From positions 1 to 64,000 of the forward strand of contig JBCBKP010000011.1 of NCBI GenBank assembly GCA_038521625.1: a DNA stretch of 64,000 bases, written 5' to 3'. Shown here in pieces: positions 15,151-26,122 of the stretch. Both the position numbers and the translations under genes were made by a program. Under the pieces are notes generated by a model. It did not search any database, was not told the origin of the DNA, and saw only the letters and a program-made list of their open reading frames with translations. The DNA comes from JBCBKP01 sp038521625. Lineage in GTDB: Bacteria; Planctomycetota; Phycisphaerae; Phycisphaerales; UBA1924. Position 1 is the first letter of the stretch. Each line of letters begins with the position of its first letter.

Positions 15151-16842
15151 ATGGATCGCACGTTCGACCAACGCCGGTATCTGATCCCGTTCCGTTCGTC
15201 GCTGCTGCCGCAGATCTTCACGGACGTGCTGGTGATCGGCGGGGGCGTGGCGGGTATGCGCGCGGCGCTGGCGGCGTCGGAGGCTGGCGCCGAGGTGATC
15301 CTTCTGAGCAAGGGCCCGCTGACATCGACGAACACGGCGTGGGCGCAGGGCGGGATCGCGGCGGTGATGCGCGACGGCGACAGCGTCGAGCGGCACGCGT
15401 CGGACACGGTCGAGGCGGGGGCGGGGCTGTGCGATCCGCACGCGGTGGATCTTGTGGTGCGGGAGGGCCCTGACCGCGTTCGCGAGCTGATCGAGATCGG
15501 CGCGCGTTTCGACGCGGGCCCGGACGGGGAGCTTTCTGTCGGGCGTGAGGGCGGCCATTCTGCTTCGCGGATCTACCACGCGGGCGGCGACGCGACCGGC
15601 GCGGAGATCCAGCGGGCGTTGACCGAGCGTGTGCGTCGCGACCCGCGCGTGCGTGTTTTCGAGGGCTGCTTCGGGCTGGACCTGATCACGCTGGGCGAGG
15701 AGCCGGGCTCGAAGGTGCTGGGCGCGATCACGCACCACGAGCGGTACGGGCTGCAGATGGTCTGGGCGCCTTCGACGGTGCTCGCGAGCGGGGGCGCGGG
15801 GCAGGTCTTCCGCGAGACGACCAACCCGCGTCAGGCGACGGCGGACGGGCTCGCGATGGCGTACCGGGCGGGGGCGACGCTGGCGGACCTGGCTTTCGTG
15901 CAGTTCCACCCGACGACGCTCTATCTTCCCGGCGCGAACCGGGCGCTGATCACCGAGGCGATCCGGGGCCGGGGCGCGACGCTGCTGGACACGGGCGGGC
16001 GGCGGTTCATGCCGGAGATCCACGAGCTGGCGGAGTTGGCGCCGCGCGACGTGGTGAGCCGGGCGATCGTGCGGCACATCGCGCAGCACGGCGGGACGCA
16101 CGTGCTGCTGGACTGCCGGGGGATCGAGGGCTTCGCGGATCGGTTCCCGGGGATCGATGCGCTGTTGCGGCGGTTCGAGATCGACGCGCGCGAGGACCTG
16201 GTGCCGGTGCACCCGGCGGCGCACTACATGGTCGGGGGCGTGCGGACCGACGCGGACGGGCGGACGGACGTGGCGGGTCTTTTCGCGGTGGGCGAGGCGG
16301 CGTGCACGGGGCTGCACGGCGCGAACCGGCTGGCGAGCAACTCGCTGCTGGAGGGTCTGGTGCACGGGAAGCGCGCCGGCGAGGCGGCGGCTGGCGGCGG
16401 GTCGAACGGGTCGGCGAGCGGGGGCGGGCGGCCGCCGTCGATCGTGAGCGACATCCGGCCGAGCGATTCTGGCGAGCTGGACCTGCACGACGTGCGGAGC
16501 AGTCTGCGGTCCGCGATGTGGCGGAACGTGGGGATCGAGCGGACCGAGGCGAAGCTGCGCGGCGCGTGCGAGATGTTCGACTTCTGGGCGCGGTACACGC
16601 TGGACAAGATCTTCGACGAGCCGGCGGGCTGGGAGACGCAGAACATGCTGCTGGCGGGCGCTCTCGTGGCTCGTTCGGCGGCGTGGCGCGAGGAGTCGCG
16701 CGGGTGCCACACGCGGAGCGATCACGCGGAGCGCGAGGACGGGTTCTGCGTGCACGATTGCTGGCGCCGGGGCGCCTCCGACGTCCGCGCGGTCGGCGTG
16801 GACGCGCTCATGGGCGCGGGGGTGACGGGGGTCTCGGCGTGA
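15151..16842 (+). CDS. nadB: L-aspartate oxidase
   Basis: First step of de novo NAD synthesis: oxidises L-aspartate to iminoaspartate, used by NadA. The 563-residue FAD protein has VLVIGGGVAGMRAA (26-39) for the ADP part of FAD, the TNTAWAQGGIAAVM segment (about 56-69), an active-site region EGGHSASRIYHAGGDATG, VQFHPTTLY, and a C-terminal capping helical domain. H-YMVGGVRTD and GLHGANRLASNSLLE are in place, as in NadB. It also resembles succinate dehydrogenase flavoproteins, but the absence of sdhB/sdhC neighbours and the motif set favour NadB. It overlaps the following lipoprotein gene by 4 bases. Confidence 0.94.
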   Translation: MDRTFDQRRYLIPFRSSLLPQIFTDVLVIGGGVAGMRAALAASEAGAEVILLSKGPLTSTNTAWAQGGIAAVMRDGDSVERHASDTVEAGAGLCDPHAVDLVVREGPDRVRELIEIGARFDAGPDGELSVGREGGHSASRIYHAGGDATGAEIQRALTERVRRDPRVRVFEGCFGLDLITLGEEPGSKVLGAITHHERYGLQMVWAPSTVLASGGAGQVFRETTNPRQATADGLAMAYRAGATLADLAFVQFHPTTLYLPGANRALITEAIRGRGATLLDTGGRRFMPEIHELAELAPRDVVSRAIVRHIAQHGGTHVLLDCRGIEGFADRFPGIDALLRRFEIDAREDLVPVHPAAHYMVGGVRTDADGRTDVAGLFAVGEAACTGLHGANRLASNSLLEGLVHGKRAGEAAAGGGSNGSASGGGRPPSIVSDIRPSDSGELDLHDVRSSLRSAMWRNVGIERTEAKLRGACEMFDFWARYTLDKIFDEPAGWETQNMLLAGALVARSAAWREESRGCHTRSDHAEREDGFCVHDCWRRGASDVRAVGVDALMGAGVTGVSA

Positions 16843-17405
16843 GCCGTTCCGCTGTCGTGGCCGTCGCGTGCGGGATGTCCTGCGTGCTGGGCGGCTGCAC
16901 CTACGAGCGTGTGGTGTACAACCGCCCGCTCTTCGGCGGGTTGCCGGGCGTGCAGACGCAGCAGCAGGTCACGCCGCACCGGGGTGGCGCGGTCGAGACG
17001 TCGCTGACGCCGGCGGGCGAGCTGCGCGTCGAGGACGAGAGCGGCGAGGTGCGGCTGCGGATCGGCAGCATCCGCGACCTGATGTACCAGATCGCGTGGG
17101 TTCTGGAGGAGAACGAGGCGGAGATCTTCGTCGAGCAGCTCCTGAGCGACGTGACGCGTCGGGAGTTCGCGGAGCGGGGCATCGACCCGGTCGAGGGCTT
17201 CAACGAACTGAAGCGTCACGAGGCGGACGTGCGCGGGTTCTTCGAGCGTGTGCCGCAGGGCGAGTTCACGCCGGGCGTGTTCCGGCAGAAGGTCGGCGAC
17301 CGCACGTTCCGCTTGTCGGCGAGCGGTCCTGGTCGCCGCGGGTATCGCTTCATCGATGTCGTTCAGCAGCGCGAGGGCTGGCGCCTGCGTTGGTTCGGGT
17401 ATTGA
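16839..17405 (+). CDS. Predicted lipoprotein of unknown function
   Basis: Product of 188 residues. The start is GTG 16839, overlapping the nadB stop (GTGA), which gives translational coupling. It begins MSRSAVVAVACGMSCVLGGC, a lipoprotein signal with lipobox LGGC and lipidated Cys20. The remainder is soluble, with a central helical region (IRDLMYQIAWVLEENEAEIF) and no motif I recognise. It is probably anchored to a membrane facing the periplasm. A role in NAD metabolism is not implied by the sequence; the pairing with nadB may be only transcriptional. Confidence 0.82.
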   Translation: MSRSAVVAVACGMSCVLGGCTYERVVYNRPLFGGLPGVQTQQQVTPHRGGAVETSLTPAGELRVEDESGEVRLRIGSIRDLMYQIAWVLEENEAEIFVEQLLSDVTRREFAERGIDPVEGFNELKRHEADVRGFFERVPQGEFTPGVFRQKVGDRTFRLSASGPGRRGYRFIDVVQQREGWRLRWFGY

Positions 17406-17410
17406 TTTAG

Positions 17411-17690
17411 TCGATCCGCTCGCACGCGAGCGGATCGAGGGTTGCGCCTCGCGGCGCCGGGGGGACCCCGGCTGCGAGGCGTTGGAGTCGTTGAGCGCGT
17501 TGCGTGTTGTTGGTTCGCCCGGCACGCGAGCGGATCGAGGATTGCGCCTCGCGGCGCCGGGGGGACCCCGGCTGCGAGGCGTTGGAGTCGCTGAGCGCGT
17601 TGCGTGTTGTTGGTTCGCCCGGCACGCGAGCGGATCGAGGGTTGCGCCTCGCGGCGCCGGGGGACCCCGGCGGCGGAGCGTGGAGTCGTG
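17411..17690. repeat. 100-bp tandem palindromic repeat, 2.7 copies
   Basis: Units begin at 17421, 17521 and 17621 (CACGCGAGCGGATCGAGG), an exact 100-bp period. The first two copies are almost identical and the third decays after about 60 bp. Each unit contains a nested hairpin: GCCTCGC outside, GCCGGGG-GGA-CCCCGGC inside, closing with GCGAGGC. A perfect 12-bp palindrome, TCGATCCGCTCG-CACG-CGAGCGGATCGA (17411-17438), opens the array 6 bp after the lipoprotein stop and may serve as a terminator. No coding function supported. Confidence 0.92.
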
Positions 17691-17761
17691 GCTCTGTCAT
17701 CGCTCCGACGTCGTCGTCGCGACGAGGGTTGCGCCCGGGCGGCCTCGGGCCGCGCACTCGT

Positions 17762-17780
17762 GACGGGACGATGTCCCGTC
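17762..17780. terminator. Hairpin between repeat array and convergent peptidase-like gene
   Basis: A perfect 8-bp inverted repeat GACGGGAC-GAT-GTCCCGTC lies 31 bp after the stop of the minus-strand gene at 17811-19679. There is no T-run, so termination is inferred from position only. Confidence 0.45.
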
Positions 17781-17810
17781 GCGAGGGATGGGCGAAGCGA
17801 GCGCTGCGCT

Positions 17811-19679
17811 CTAGCGGTCTATCGCGACGAGTTCGAGTCGGGCGTCGAACTCGTCGCCGTCGCGGAGGATGCGGACGGTGACGGTGTCGCCGGGCTCGTT
17901 CTGCGTGAGCAGAGGGACCCAGTCTCTGATGAACGGGATCTCGGTGCCATCCCAGGCGATGACGCGGTCGCCGGGCTGGATGCCGGCGCGGGCGGCGGGG
18001 CCCTGCTCACGAACAAGAGTCACCAGAACGCCGCCGCCGCGCTGGGAGTAATCGCGCGGCGCGAATCCGAAGTCGACGGCGATGCGGCTGGCGGTATTCT
18101 CTTGCTCGCCGATGCGACGGCCCTCGATCGCGTATTCGAAGCGCTCGGGGGAGCGAGCGACGCCGAGGACGACGGCGGCGGCGAGGTCGGCGGCGGTCTC
18201 GAGCGTGGCGGGGTCGAGGGACTGTGGCGAGTCGCCGGGCGTGCCGCTGGATTCGGGCACGCCGGTGGTGATCGCGAGCGTGGGGATGCGTTCGCGGTCG
18301 AATCGGGTCTCCTCGCCGGGCTCGACGGCGACGGCGGGGCTGAGGCGCGGGGCGAGGGCGCGTGCGGCGAGCTCGCGCTCGACGATGGGCGCGAGGTTGG
18401 TGGCGGTGCCCGAGCCGGAGAGCTGGAGCTGCTCGATCGGTCCGGCGACGGAGTCGAGGTTGACGACGAGGGCGTGCCGTTCCGGTGAGCGCGGCGGTGA
18501 TTCGAGGTAGGCGCGGGCACCGAGGTTGCGTTCCTCGCCGCCGGTGGTCGCGAGGAACAGCACCGAGCGGGCATCGGCGCCGGGCGGGAGGCGTTCGAAC
18601 GCGGCGGTGAGCGTGCGTGCGACCTCGAGCATGGCGGCGACACCCGAGGCGTTGTTGCCGGCGCCCGGGTTGCCGGCGATGGCGAGCGCGGGGTTGAGGC
18701 CGGCGGTGGGTCGGCGGATCTCGTCGGGCTCGGCCTCGGGCGGCTCGGGCGTGTCGTGGTGGGCCATGACGACGACGAGATCACGCGCGAGCTCGCTGCG
18801 GCCGGGGAGCAGGGCGCCGACGTTCTCGCCGCGGCGCTCGATGCGCCGGATCGAGATGCCGAGGTCGATGGTGACGTCTTCGAGCTCTCGGACGGCCTCG
18901 CCCTGGTTGGCGAGCTCGATCAGCGTCTCGAAGTCCTCGCCGGCGGCCTCGAGGAGGCGTGACGCGATCGCGGGCGTGATCTGCATCACGGGGACCTCGA
19001 TCGCGTCGTTGGCGGCGGCGGACTCGACGGCGAGGTCGAGCTCCTGGCTGTCCGGGAAGGGGCTGACGAGCAGGACGGCCTCGGCGCCTCGGCGCGTGAC
19101 GGCGAGGAGCTTGCCGTTGATGTTGGAGTATCGGCCGAAGCGGCCGTCGCGCCGGAAGCGGCTGCGTCCGGCATCGTTGAGCGGCTCGTAGGTGAGGACG
19201 ATGACGGCCTTGCCGGTGAAGTCGGCGACGGCGGGGAAGCCGAGGTAGCCGCCCGGGCCGGAGGCGATGGCGTAGCCGGCGAAGGCGACGGGGAGCTCGC
19301 CGGTCTCGGCGTCGCCGTAGGCGAGCGGTGCGAAGTCCTCGCCGGCGACGAGCTGCTCTGGGCCGTCGGGGGTGCGCACGGACAGGGTGCTGGACTGGAG
19401 CTGGGCGGTGGCGTCGAAGGAGACCTCGGCGCGGAAGCGATCGCCGAAGGCGGGCTCGAGGCGGAGGGCGCGGAGCGCGCTCTCGATCTGGTCGGCGGCG
19501 GCGGCGGCGCTGGGGGTGCCGGGGCGTCGCGAGGGCAGGGCGGCGAGGCGTTCGACGCGGTCGATCAGCCGGTCACGGCGGGTGGGGTCGGGCCGGGCTT
19601 CGAGGCCGGCGGGCTGGGCGGGGGCGCTGGCCGCGATGAGGCCCAGGCAGACCAGGATCGCGGTTCGGACGGGGGTCAT
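17811..19679 (-). CDS. Exported M28-like peptidase with PDZ domain, metal ligands missing
   Basis: Product of 622 residues. The signal peptide ends ASAPAQ (about 22). A PA-type insertion (about 125-260) is followed by the M28 fold with MAHHDTP (first His ligand kept), TTGGEERNLGARAYL (Glu pair kept) and VVNLDSVAG (Asp kept). The metal-bridging aspartate expected in GxxDNxSG is Asn here (GAGNNASG), and the last His ligand, normally in YHTPxD, is absent (SSGTPGDSP). A C-terminal PDZ domain (about 535-620) has GIQPGDRVIAWDG. By family knowledge this loses two of five zinc ligands, so a binding or scaffold role is possible. ATG 19679 has a proper signal peptide. Confidence 0.88.
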   Translation of the reverse strand: MTPVRTAILVCLGLIAASAPAQPAGLEARPDPTRRDRLIDRVERLAALPSRRPGTPSAAAAADQIESALRALRLEPAFGDRFRAEVSFDATAQLQSSTLSVRTPDGPEQLVAGEDFAPLAYGDAETGELPVAFAGYAIASGPGGYLGFPAVADFTGKAVIVLTYEPLNDAGRSRFRRDGRFGRYSNINGKLLAVTRRGAEAVLLVSPFPDSQELDLAVESAAANDAIEVPVMQITPAIASRLLEAAGEDFETLIELANQGEAVRELEDVTIDLGISIRRIERRGENVGALLPGRSELARDLVVVMAHHDTPEPPEAEPDEIRRPTAGLNPALAIAGNPGAGNNASGVAAMLEVARTLTAAFERLPPGADARSVLFLATTGGEERNLGARAYLESPPRSPERHALVVNLDSVAGPIEQLQLSGSGTATNLAPIVERELAARALAPRLSPAVAVEPGEETRFDRERIPTLAITTGVPESSGTPGDSPQSLDPATLETAADLAAAVVLGVARSPERFEYAIEGRRIGEQENTASRIAVDFGFAPRDYSQRGGGVLVTLVREQGPAARAGIQPGDRVIAWDGTEIPFIRDWVPLLTQNEPGDTVTVRILRDGDEFDARLELVAIDR

Positions 19680-19872
19680 CGCCCTGGAGCGTACCGGCGT
19701 GTGCGTGTCGGGATGCCGGCGGGGCGGTTCGATTCCGGAGTCGCGGGGCGGGCATCGGATCGGATCGAGCGGGCGAACCCCGGTGCGTAGTGTTACCACA
19801 GCGGGTGACGGGCTCAGGAAGGGGCCGTGCGACCGCCCGGCTCTGATACATGATGCGTTGCGCGGAGACGAG

Positions 19873-22866
<2,994 letters not shown>

Positions 22867-22873
22867 GCTTCGT

Positions 22874-24547
22874 TCAGGGCCGCCCGCCGCGCGACTCCAT
22901 GCTGAACGCCTCGTGGCGCCGCAGATAGGCGATGAGCAGCGCGGCGTCTCGGTTGTCGGCGACCGCGTCGTCGTTCAGGTCGGTCGGCGCGAGCGTCCAG
23001 GCGTGCAGGTCGTCGATGTCGGTGCGGCCGTCGTCGTTGACGTCGAGCGCCGGTCCGCGGAGCTTGAAGTCGGCGACGAGCATGAGGTGATCGCTGACCA
23101 GGCTGTCGAGCGGGCGGAGGCCGAGGGCCTGCAGCTCGGACGGCGTCATGCGTTCGGTGTCGACGACGAAGCCGCCCAGCGGTTCGAGTGATTCGGGCGA
23201 GAAGGCCACGAGGTCGAGCAGCCCGGGCGTGAAGCCGAGGCCGTTGAGCGCCCGCCAGGTGGCGGCGTCGCGGCCGTCGGTCTTGAGCAGGATCATGTGA
23301 TCGAGGGCGGGCCCGTCGGGCGCTGTGAGGATCTCGCGGGGGGTGTTGGAGCCGACGAGGTTCCAGTCGCCGGCGACGATGACGGGCACATCGGCGAAGG
23401 GGGCGAGCTCGGGGCCGAGTTCGGCGCGCCGGAAGCGCGCGATCATCTCGGCGGTCTGGTCGGCCTCGGCGATGCGTGTGTCGTCCTCGCTGGAGCCGGC
23501 GTAGCCGCAGCATTTCGGGTGGATGCTCAGGACCAGCACGGCGGTCTCGGGGTCGTCGCCGACGACGGCGGCGGCGAAGGGGTTCGCGATCGCGTCGGTG
23601 ACCGGGATGAGGGGGCGGGTCGCGAGCACGAAGTCGGAGCCGAATCGGCTGTCGGTGTCGTCGGTGTGGGCGAACCAGAGGGCGCCGTTGTCGAGCGGGT
23701 CGAGCGTGGTGAGGCGGGCGGAGAGATCGAGCCTCGAGCCGGACTGCTCTTGGAAGAGGTAGATGTCGGCGCGGGCGGCGCGGACGAGGCGGGAGAGCCG
23801 GTCGTAGGGGTCGTCGATGTCGGGTGTGTCGGCCTCGGTCAGTTGGCTGGCGAGGACATTGAAGACGGCGACGCGGATGTCGGTGCCGGGTGCGCGGTCG
23901 GTGGGGACCCGCGGGGCCGGGGATCCGGGAGGGGTCAGCTCGAGCTCGATCGGGGTGTCGATGTTGTCGGGCGCGCTCAGGAGGACCCTGGCGATTCCGT
24001 CGCCCGAGTCGGCCAGCGCTCGCACGGTGGGCGATTCCAGGTGGACACCGATCGTGTCACCGATCGCGGCGCCCGCGGGGGCGAGGTCGACCCGGAGCTC
24101 GTACCGGGGCGAGGCGACGGTCGGGAGGAGCGTGTAGTCGAGCAGGGGCCAGGGGATGTGCGGGAGCTCGAGCAGGTCGTCGCTCGAGGCGAGCGGCGAG
24201 TCGATGACGACCGCGAATCTCTGGCGGTGGAAGACGACGAGCTCGTTGCCGTTGGGGAGCGTGACGGCGAGTTGGGGCTGGGCGAGGAGTTCGCCGGACT
24301 GGAGGCTGCGGAGCGTGCCGTCGAACTCGAACGAGACGTAGAGGGTGGTGCCGTGGGTGCGGGCCCAGACGCGGGTGAGGTCGAAGCCGTCGACCCTGGA
24401 GTCACCCGCGGGGTCGGTGGCGAGGAGGTCGCCGGCGGACCAATCGTCGAAGCGTTCGTCGATGATCGCGGGCTGCGCGTCGGCGGTGTTGGCGGCGACG
24501 GTGCAGGCGAGGGCGATGGCGGCGGCGTGGTGGAGCGGCTCTCTCAT
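22874..24547 (-). CDS. Secreted endonuclease/exonuclease/phosphatase-family protein with dockerin-like C-terminus
   Basis: Product of 557 residues with a signal peptide (ends ANTADAQ, about 25). The N-terminal beta-rich part (about 26-210) has no clear match. An EEP-fold domain (about 225-480) shows IRVAVFNVL, LFQEQSG, GDWNLVGSN and VSDHLMLVADF; the GDWN and SDH motifs are the phosphatase/nuclease active site of the DNase I-like fold. The last 65 residues hold two EF-hand-like dockerin repeats (DVNDDGRTDIDDL, DLNDDAVADNRDA). Substrate unknown: nuclease or phosphoesterase. Its stop is 7 bp from the convergent gcvP end. Confidence 0.88.
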   Translation of the reverse strand: MREPLHHAAAIALACTVAANTADAQPAIIDERFDDWSAGDLLATDPAGDSRVDGFDLTRVWARTHGTTLYVSFEFDGTLRSLQSGELLAQPQLAVTLPNGNELVVFHRQRFAVVIDSPLASSDDLLELPHIPWPLLDYTLLPTVASPRYELRVDLAPAGAAIGDTIGVHLESPTVRALADSGDGIARVLLSAPDNIDTPIELELTPPGSPAPRVPTDRAPGTDIRVAVFNVLASQLTEADTPDIDDPYDRLSRLVRAARADIYLFQEQSGSRLDLSARLTTLDPLDNGALWFAHTDDTDSRFGSDFVLATRPLIPVTDAIANPFAAAVVGDDPETAVLVLSIHPKCCGYAGSSEDDTRIAEADQTAEMIARFRRAELGPELAPFADVPVIVAGDWNLVGSNTPREILTAPDGPALDHMILLKTDGRDAATWRALNGLGFTPGLLDLVAFSPESLEPLGGFVVDTERMTPSELQALGLRPLDSLVSDHLMLVADFKLRGPALDVNDDGRTDIDDLHAWTLAPTDLNDDAVADNRDAALLIAYLRRHEAFSMESRGGRP

Positions 24548-24561
24548 GGAATCAGGGTAGG

Positions 24562-24597
24562 AAAAACGACAGGCGGCCGGGTCGCCGGCCGCCCGTC
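24562..24597 (-). terminator. Intrinsic terminator of the 24651-25550 gene
   Basis: On the minus strand GGCGGCCGG/CCGGCCGCC (24572-24580 with 24585-24593), extendable by GAC/GTC, is followed by a five-T run (24562-24566). It separates the STN-domain gene from the EEP-family gene downstream. Confidence 0.85.
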
Positions 24598-24650
24598 AGA
24601 GTCGTGTCATGTAGAGGGTGTGAGGGGATTGATCCGCGTTAGCCGATCGG

Positions 24651-25550
24651 TCAGGGGTTCCCGCCGCCGACGGCCCCGGTGACCTCGACCTCGCCCTCGA
24701 AGACGACATCGGCGAGCGAGGTGGAGGCGCCCATCGTGATGTATCGCTGGCCCTGGGTGCCACGCCGCGCGTGCTGGAACTGGGCGGGCCACCAGCGGTA
24801 GCCGTCGATGCCTCGGTGGAGGTAGTCGGCGGCGCGGATGATCATGCTGCCGCGGAAGACGCGGATGGTGCCGCCGTCGCCGCCGAAGTCGGCCCACTGG
24901 TCGGGCTCGACGAGGGTGGTGATGAGGATCTGGAGCTCCTCGAGGAGGGCCTCCTTGTCGAGGATCGGCTGGTCGGTCTGGTTCTGCTGGAAGGGGCTCT
25001 GGCCGCCGCCGCCGCCCTGTCCGCCCTGGCTGAAGACGCTGTTGAGGTCGAACTCGGGGGCGTTGGTGTAGTCGGGGACCTCGAAGAGCAGGTCCTGGAC
25101 GTCGTAGATGTGCAGGACCTGGCGGCGGTTGAGGAGTTCCTTGGGTCCGAACTCGAAGGCGCCGGTGCGGGTGAACTGCCAGGTGCTCGCGTCGGGCTGG
25201 CCGTTGGTGCGGTCGACGCGCTCGAGGACGGCCTCGATCAGCGCGAGCGCGGTCTGATTGCGCGCGCGCACGCTGATGGTCATCTCGGGGTCGAGGCCCG
25301 TGCCCTGGTTGTCGGCGAGCCACAGCGGCTCGAGGTCGGTGCCGGTGGTGGTCTCGATGAACTCGACGATGTCGCCGAGGCGGGTGTCCTGGACGTCGAG
25401 GGACACGGGTCGCATGAGGGCCGCGAGCGTCTCGCGCTTCTGCTGGATCGCGATCGGGCTCTCGCCGAATTGGGCGGCGGCGGGTGCGGCCGTCAGGGCG
25501 GTCGCGATCGCGGCGAGCGTCGAGATCGAGAAGCGTCGGATCGGGTTCAT
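24651..25550 (-). CDS. Secreted STN-like domain protein
   Basis: Product of 299 residues. The signal peptide ends TAAPAAAQ (about 26). Residues about 40-115 resemble the secretin/TonB short N-terminal (STN) domain: VSLDVQDTRLGDIVEFIETTTGTDL, then a TISVRARNQTALALIEAVL helix-strand. The Gly/Gln-rich linker GGQGGGGGQSPFQQNQ is near 175-190. The second half contains a segment repeating the LHIYDVQDLLFEVPDY theme seen in planctomycetal STN proteins. No secretin pore domain is present. Role unknown; possibly a periplasmic adaptor. Its own terminator and a possible promoter (25597-25625) suggest a single-gene unit. Confidence 0.85.
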   Translation of the reverse strand: MNPIRRFSISTLAAIATALTAAPAAAQFGESPIAIQQKRETLAALMRPVSLDVQDTRLGDIVEFIETTTGTDLEPLWLADNQGTGLDPEMTISVRARNQTALALIEAVLERVDRTNGQPDASTWQFTRTGAFEFGPKELLNRRQVLHIYDVQDLLFEVPDYTNAPEFDLNSVFSQGGQGGGGGQSPFQQNQTDQPILDKEALLEELQILITTLVEPDQWADFGGDGGTIRVFRGSMIIRAADYLHRGIDGYRWWPAQFQHARRGTQGQRYITMGASTSLADVVFEGEVEVTGAVGGGNP

Positions 25551-25596
25551 TCGTTTCTCCGGTGGTCGGCGGGCGGGCGTGCGTGCGCCCGGACCC

Positions 25597-25625
25597 TATA
25601 TACCCCACGCGTGCTGTCTTCCCCA
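25597..25625 (-). promoter_or_regulatory. Possible promoter of the STN-domain gene
   Basis: A TATATA hexamer (25597-25602) lies 47 bp upstream of the start of the minus-strand gene. Seventeen bases further up, TGGGGA (25620-25625) is a weak -35. It is one of the few AT-rich hexamers in this GC-rich window. Confidence 0.35.
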
Positions 25626-25808
25626 CGGACCTGTTCTGATACCGACCGGATGATCGGCCGGTTGCCCGGCGCGGCGGCAACGTGTCTGTCCCGTTGAGGT
25701 TTGGACGCCGCGGGCGGGCCGGTGTTCGGGCGATTCGGGCGATAATCGCGGCTTGCGGGCGCCCGGCCCAAACGGAATGCGATCAGATTCGATGGCGGGT
25801 CGGTCCGC

Positions 25809-25997
25809 TTAGGTGGTCCGGTTGACGGCGGACGCCCCGACGGCGATGCCGACGAGGCCGCCGATGATCGCGGCGGTGGGCCTCGCGGCGCTGGCGCCGA
25901 TGAGTTCGACGACGAGCACGGCGGCGGCGGCGACAAGCCCGGTGAGCAGTGCTCCCGCGACGACGGCCTTGGATCGGTTCTTGGTGAGCTTGAACAC
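25809..25997 (-). CDS. Small two-helix membrane protein
   Basis: Product of 62 residues: a basic N-terminus (MFKLTKNRSK), a hydrophobic helix (about 12-34), a short loop, and a second helix (about 42-58). The start is GTG 25997, and the choice is strongly supported by a textbook ribosome site AAGGAGG centred about 9 bases upstream. It is convergent with nothing and divergent from the aldehyde dehydrogenase gene. No family recognised; probably inner-membrane. Confidence 0.75.
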   Translation of the reverse strand: MFKLTKNRSKAVVAGALLTGLVAAAAVLVVELIGASAARPTAAIIGGLVGIAVGASAVNRTT

Positions 25998-26122
25998 GGC
26001 GCACCTCCTTCGGCCTGCGGGGCCCGGCGGTGTCAGGATGCTGCCCGCTGTATCACTGGTAGTTGGGGACGGGCTCGGGCCCGCTTGCTGGTCGTCGGTG
26101 TTGCACGGAATCGGGGTTCGAG

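Noticed and set aside
13471..16755. Long minus-strand frame covering nadB and the DinB-like gene
   Set aside because: Only the end (13471-13875) is a real STAS gene; the rest is antisense to well-identified genes.
17411..17690. Possible CRISPR array
   Set aside because: Units are about 100 bp and nearly identical across their whole length; there are no unique spacers and no cas genes.
19680..19872. Glycine riboswitch upstream of gcvP
   Set aside because: The expected paired aptamer pattern could not be recognised in this leader.
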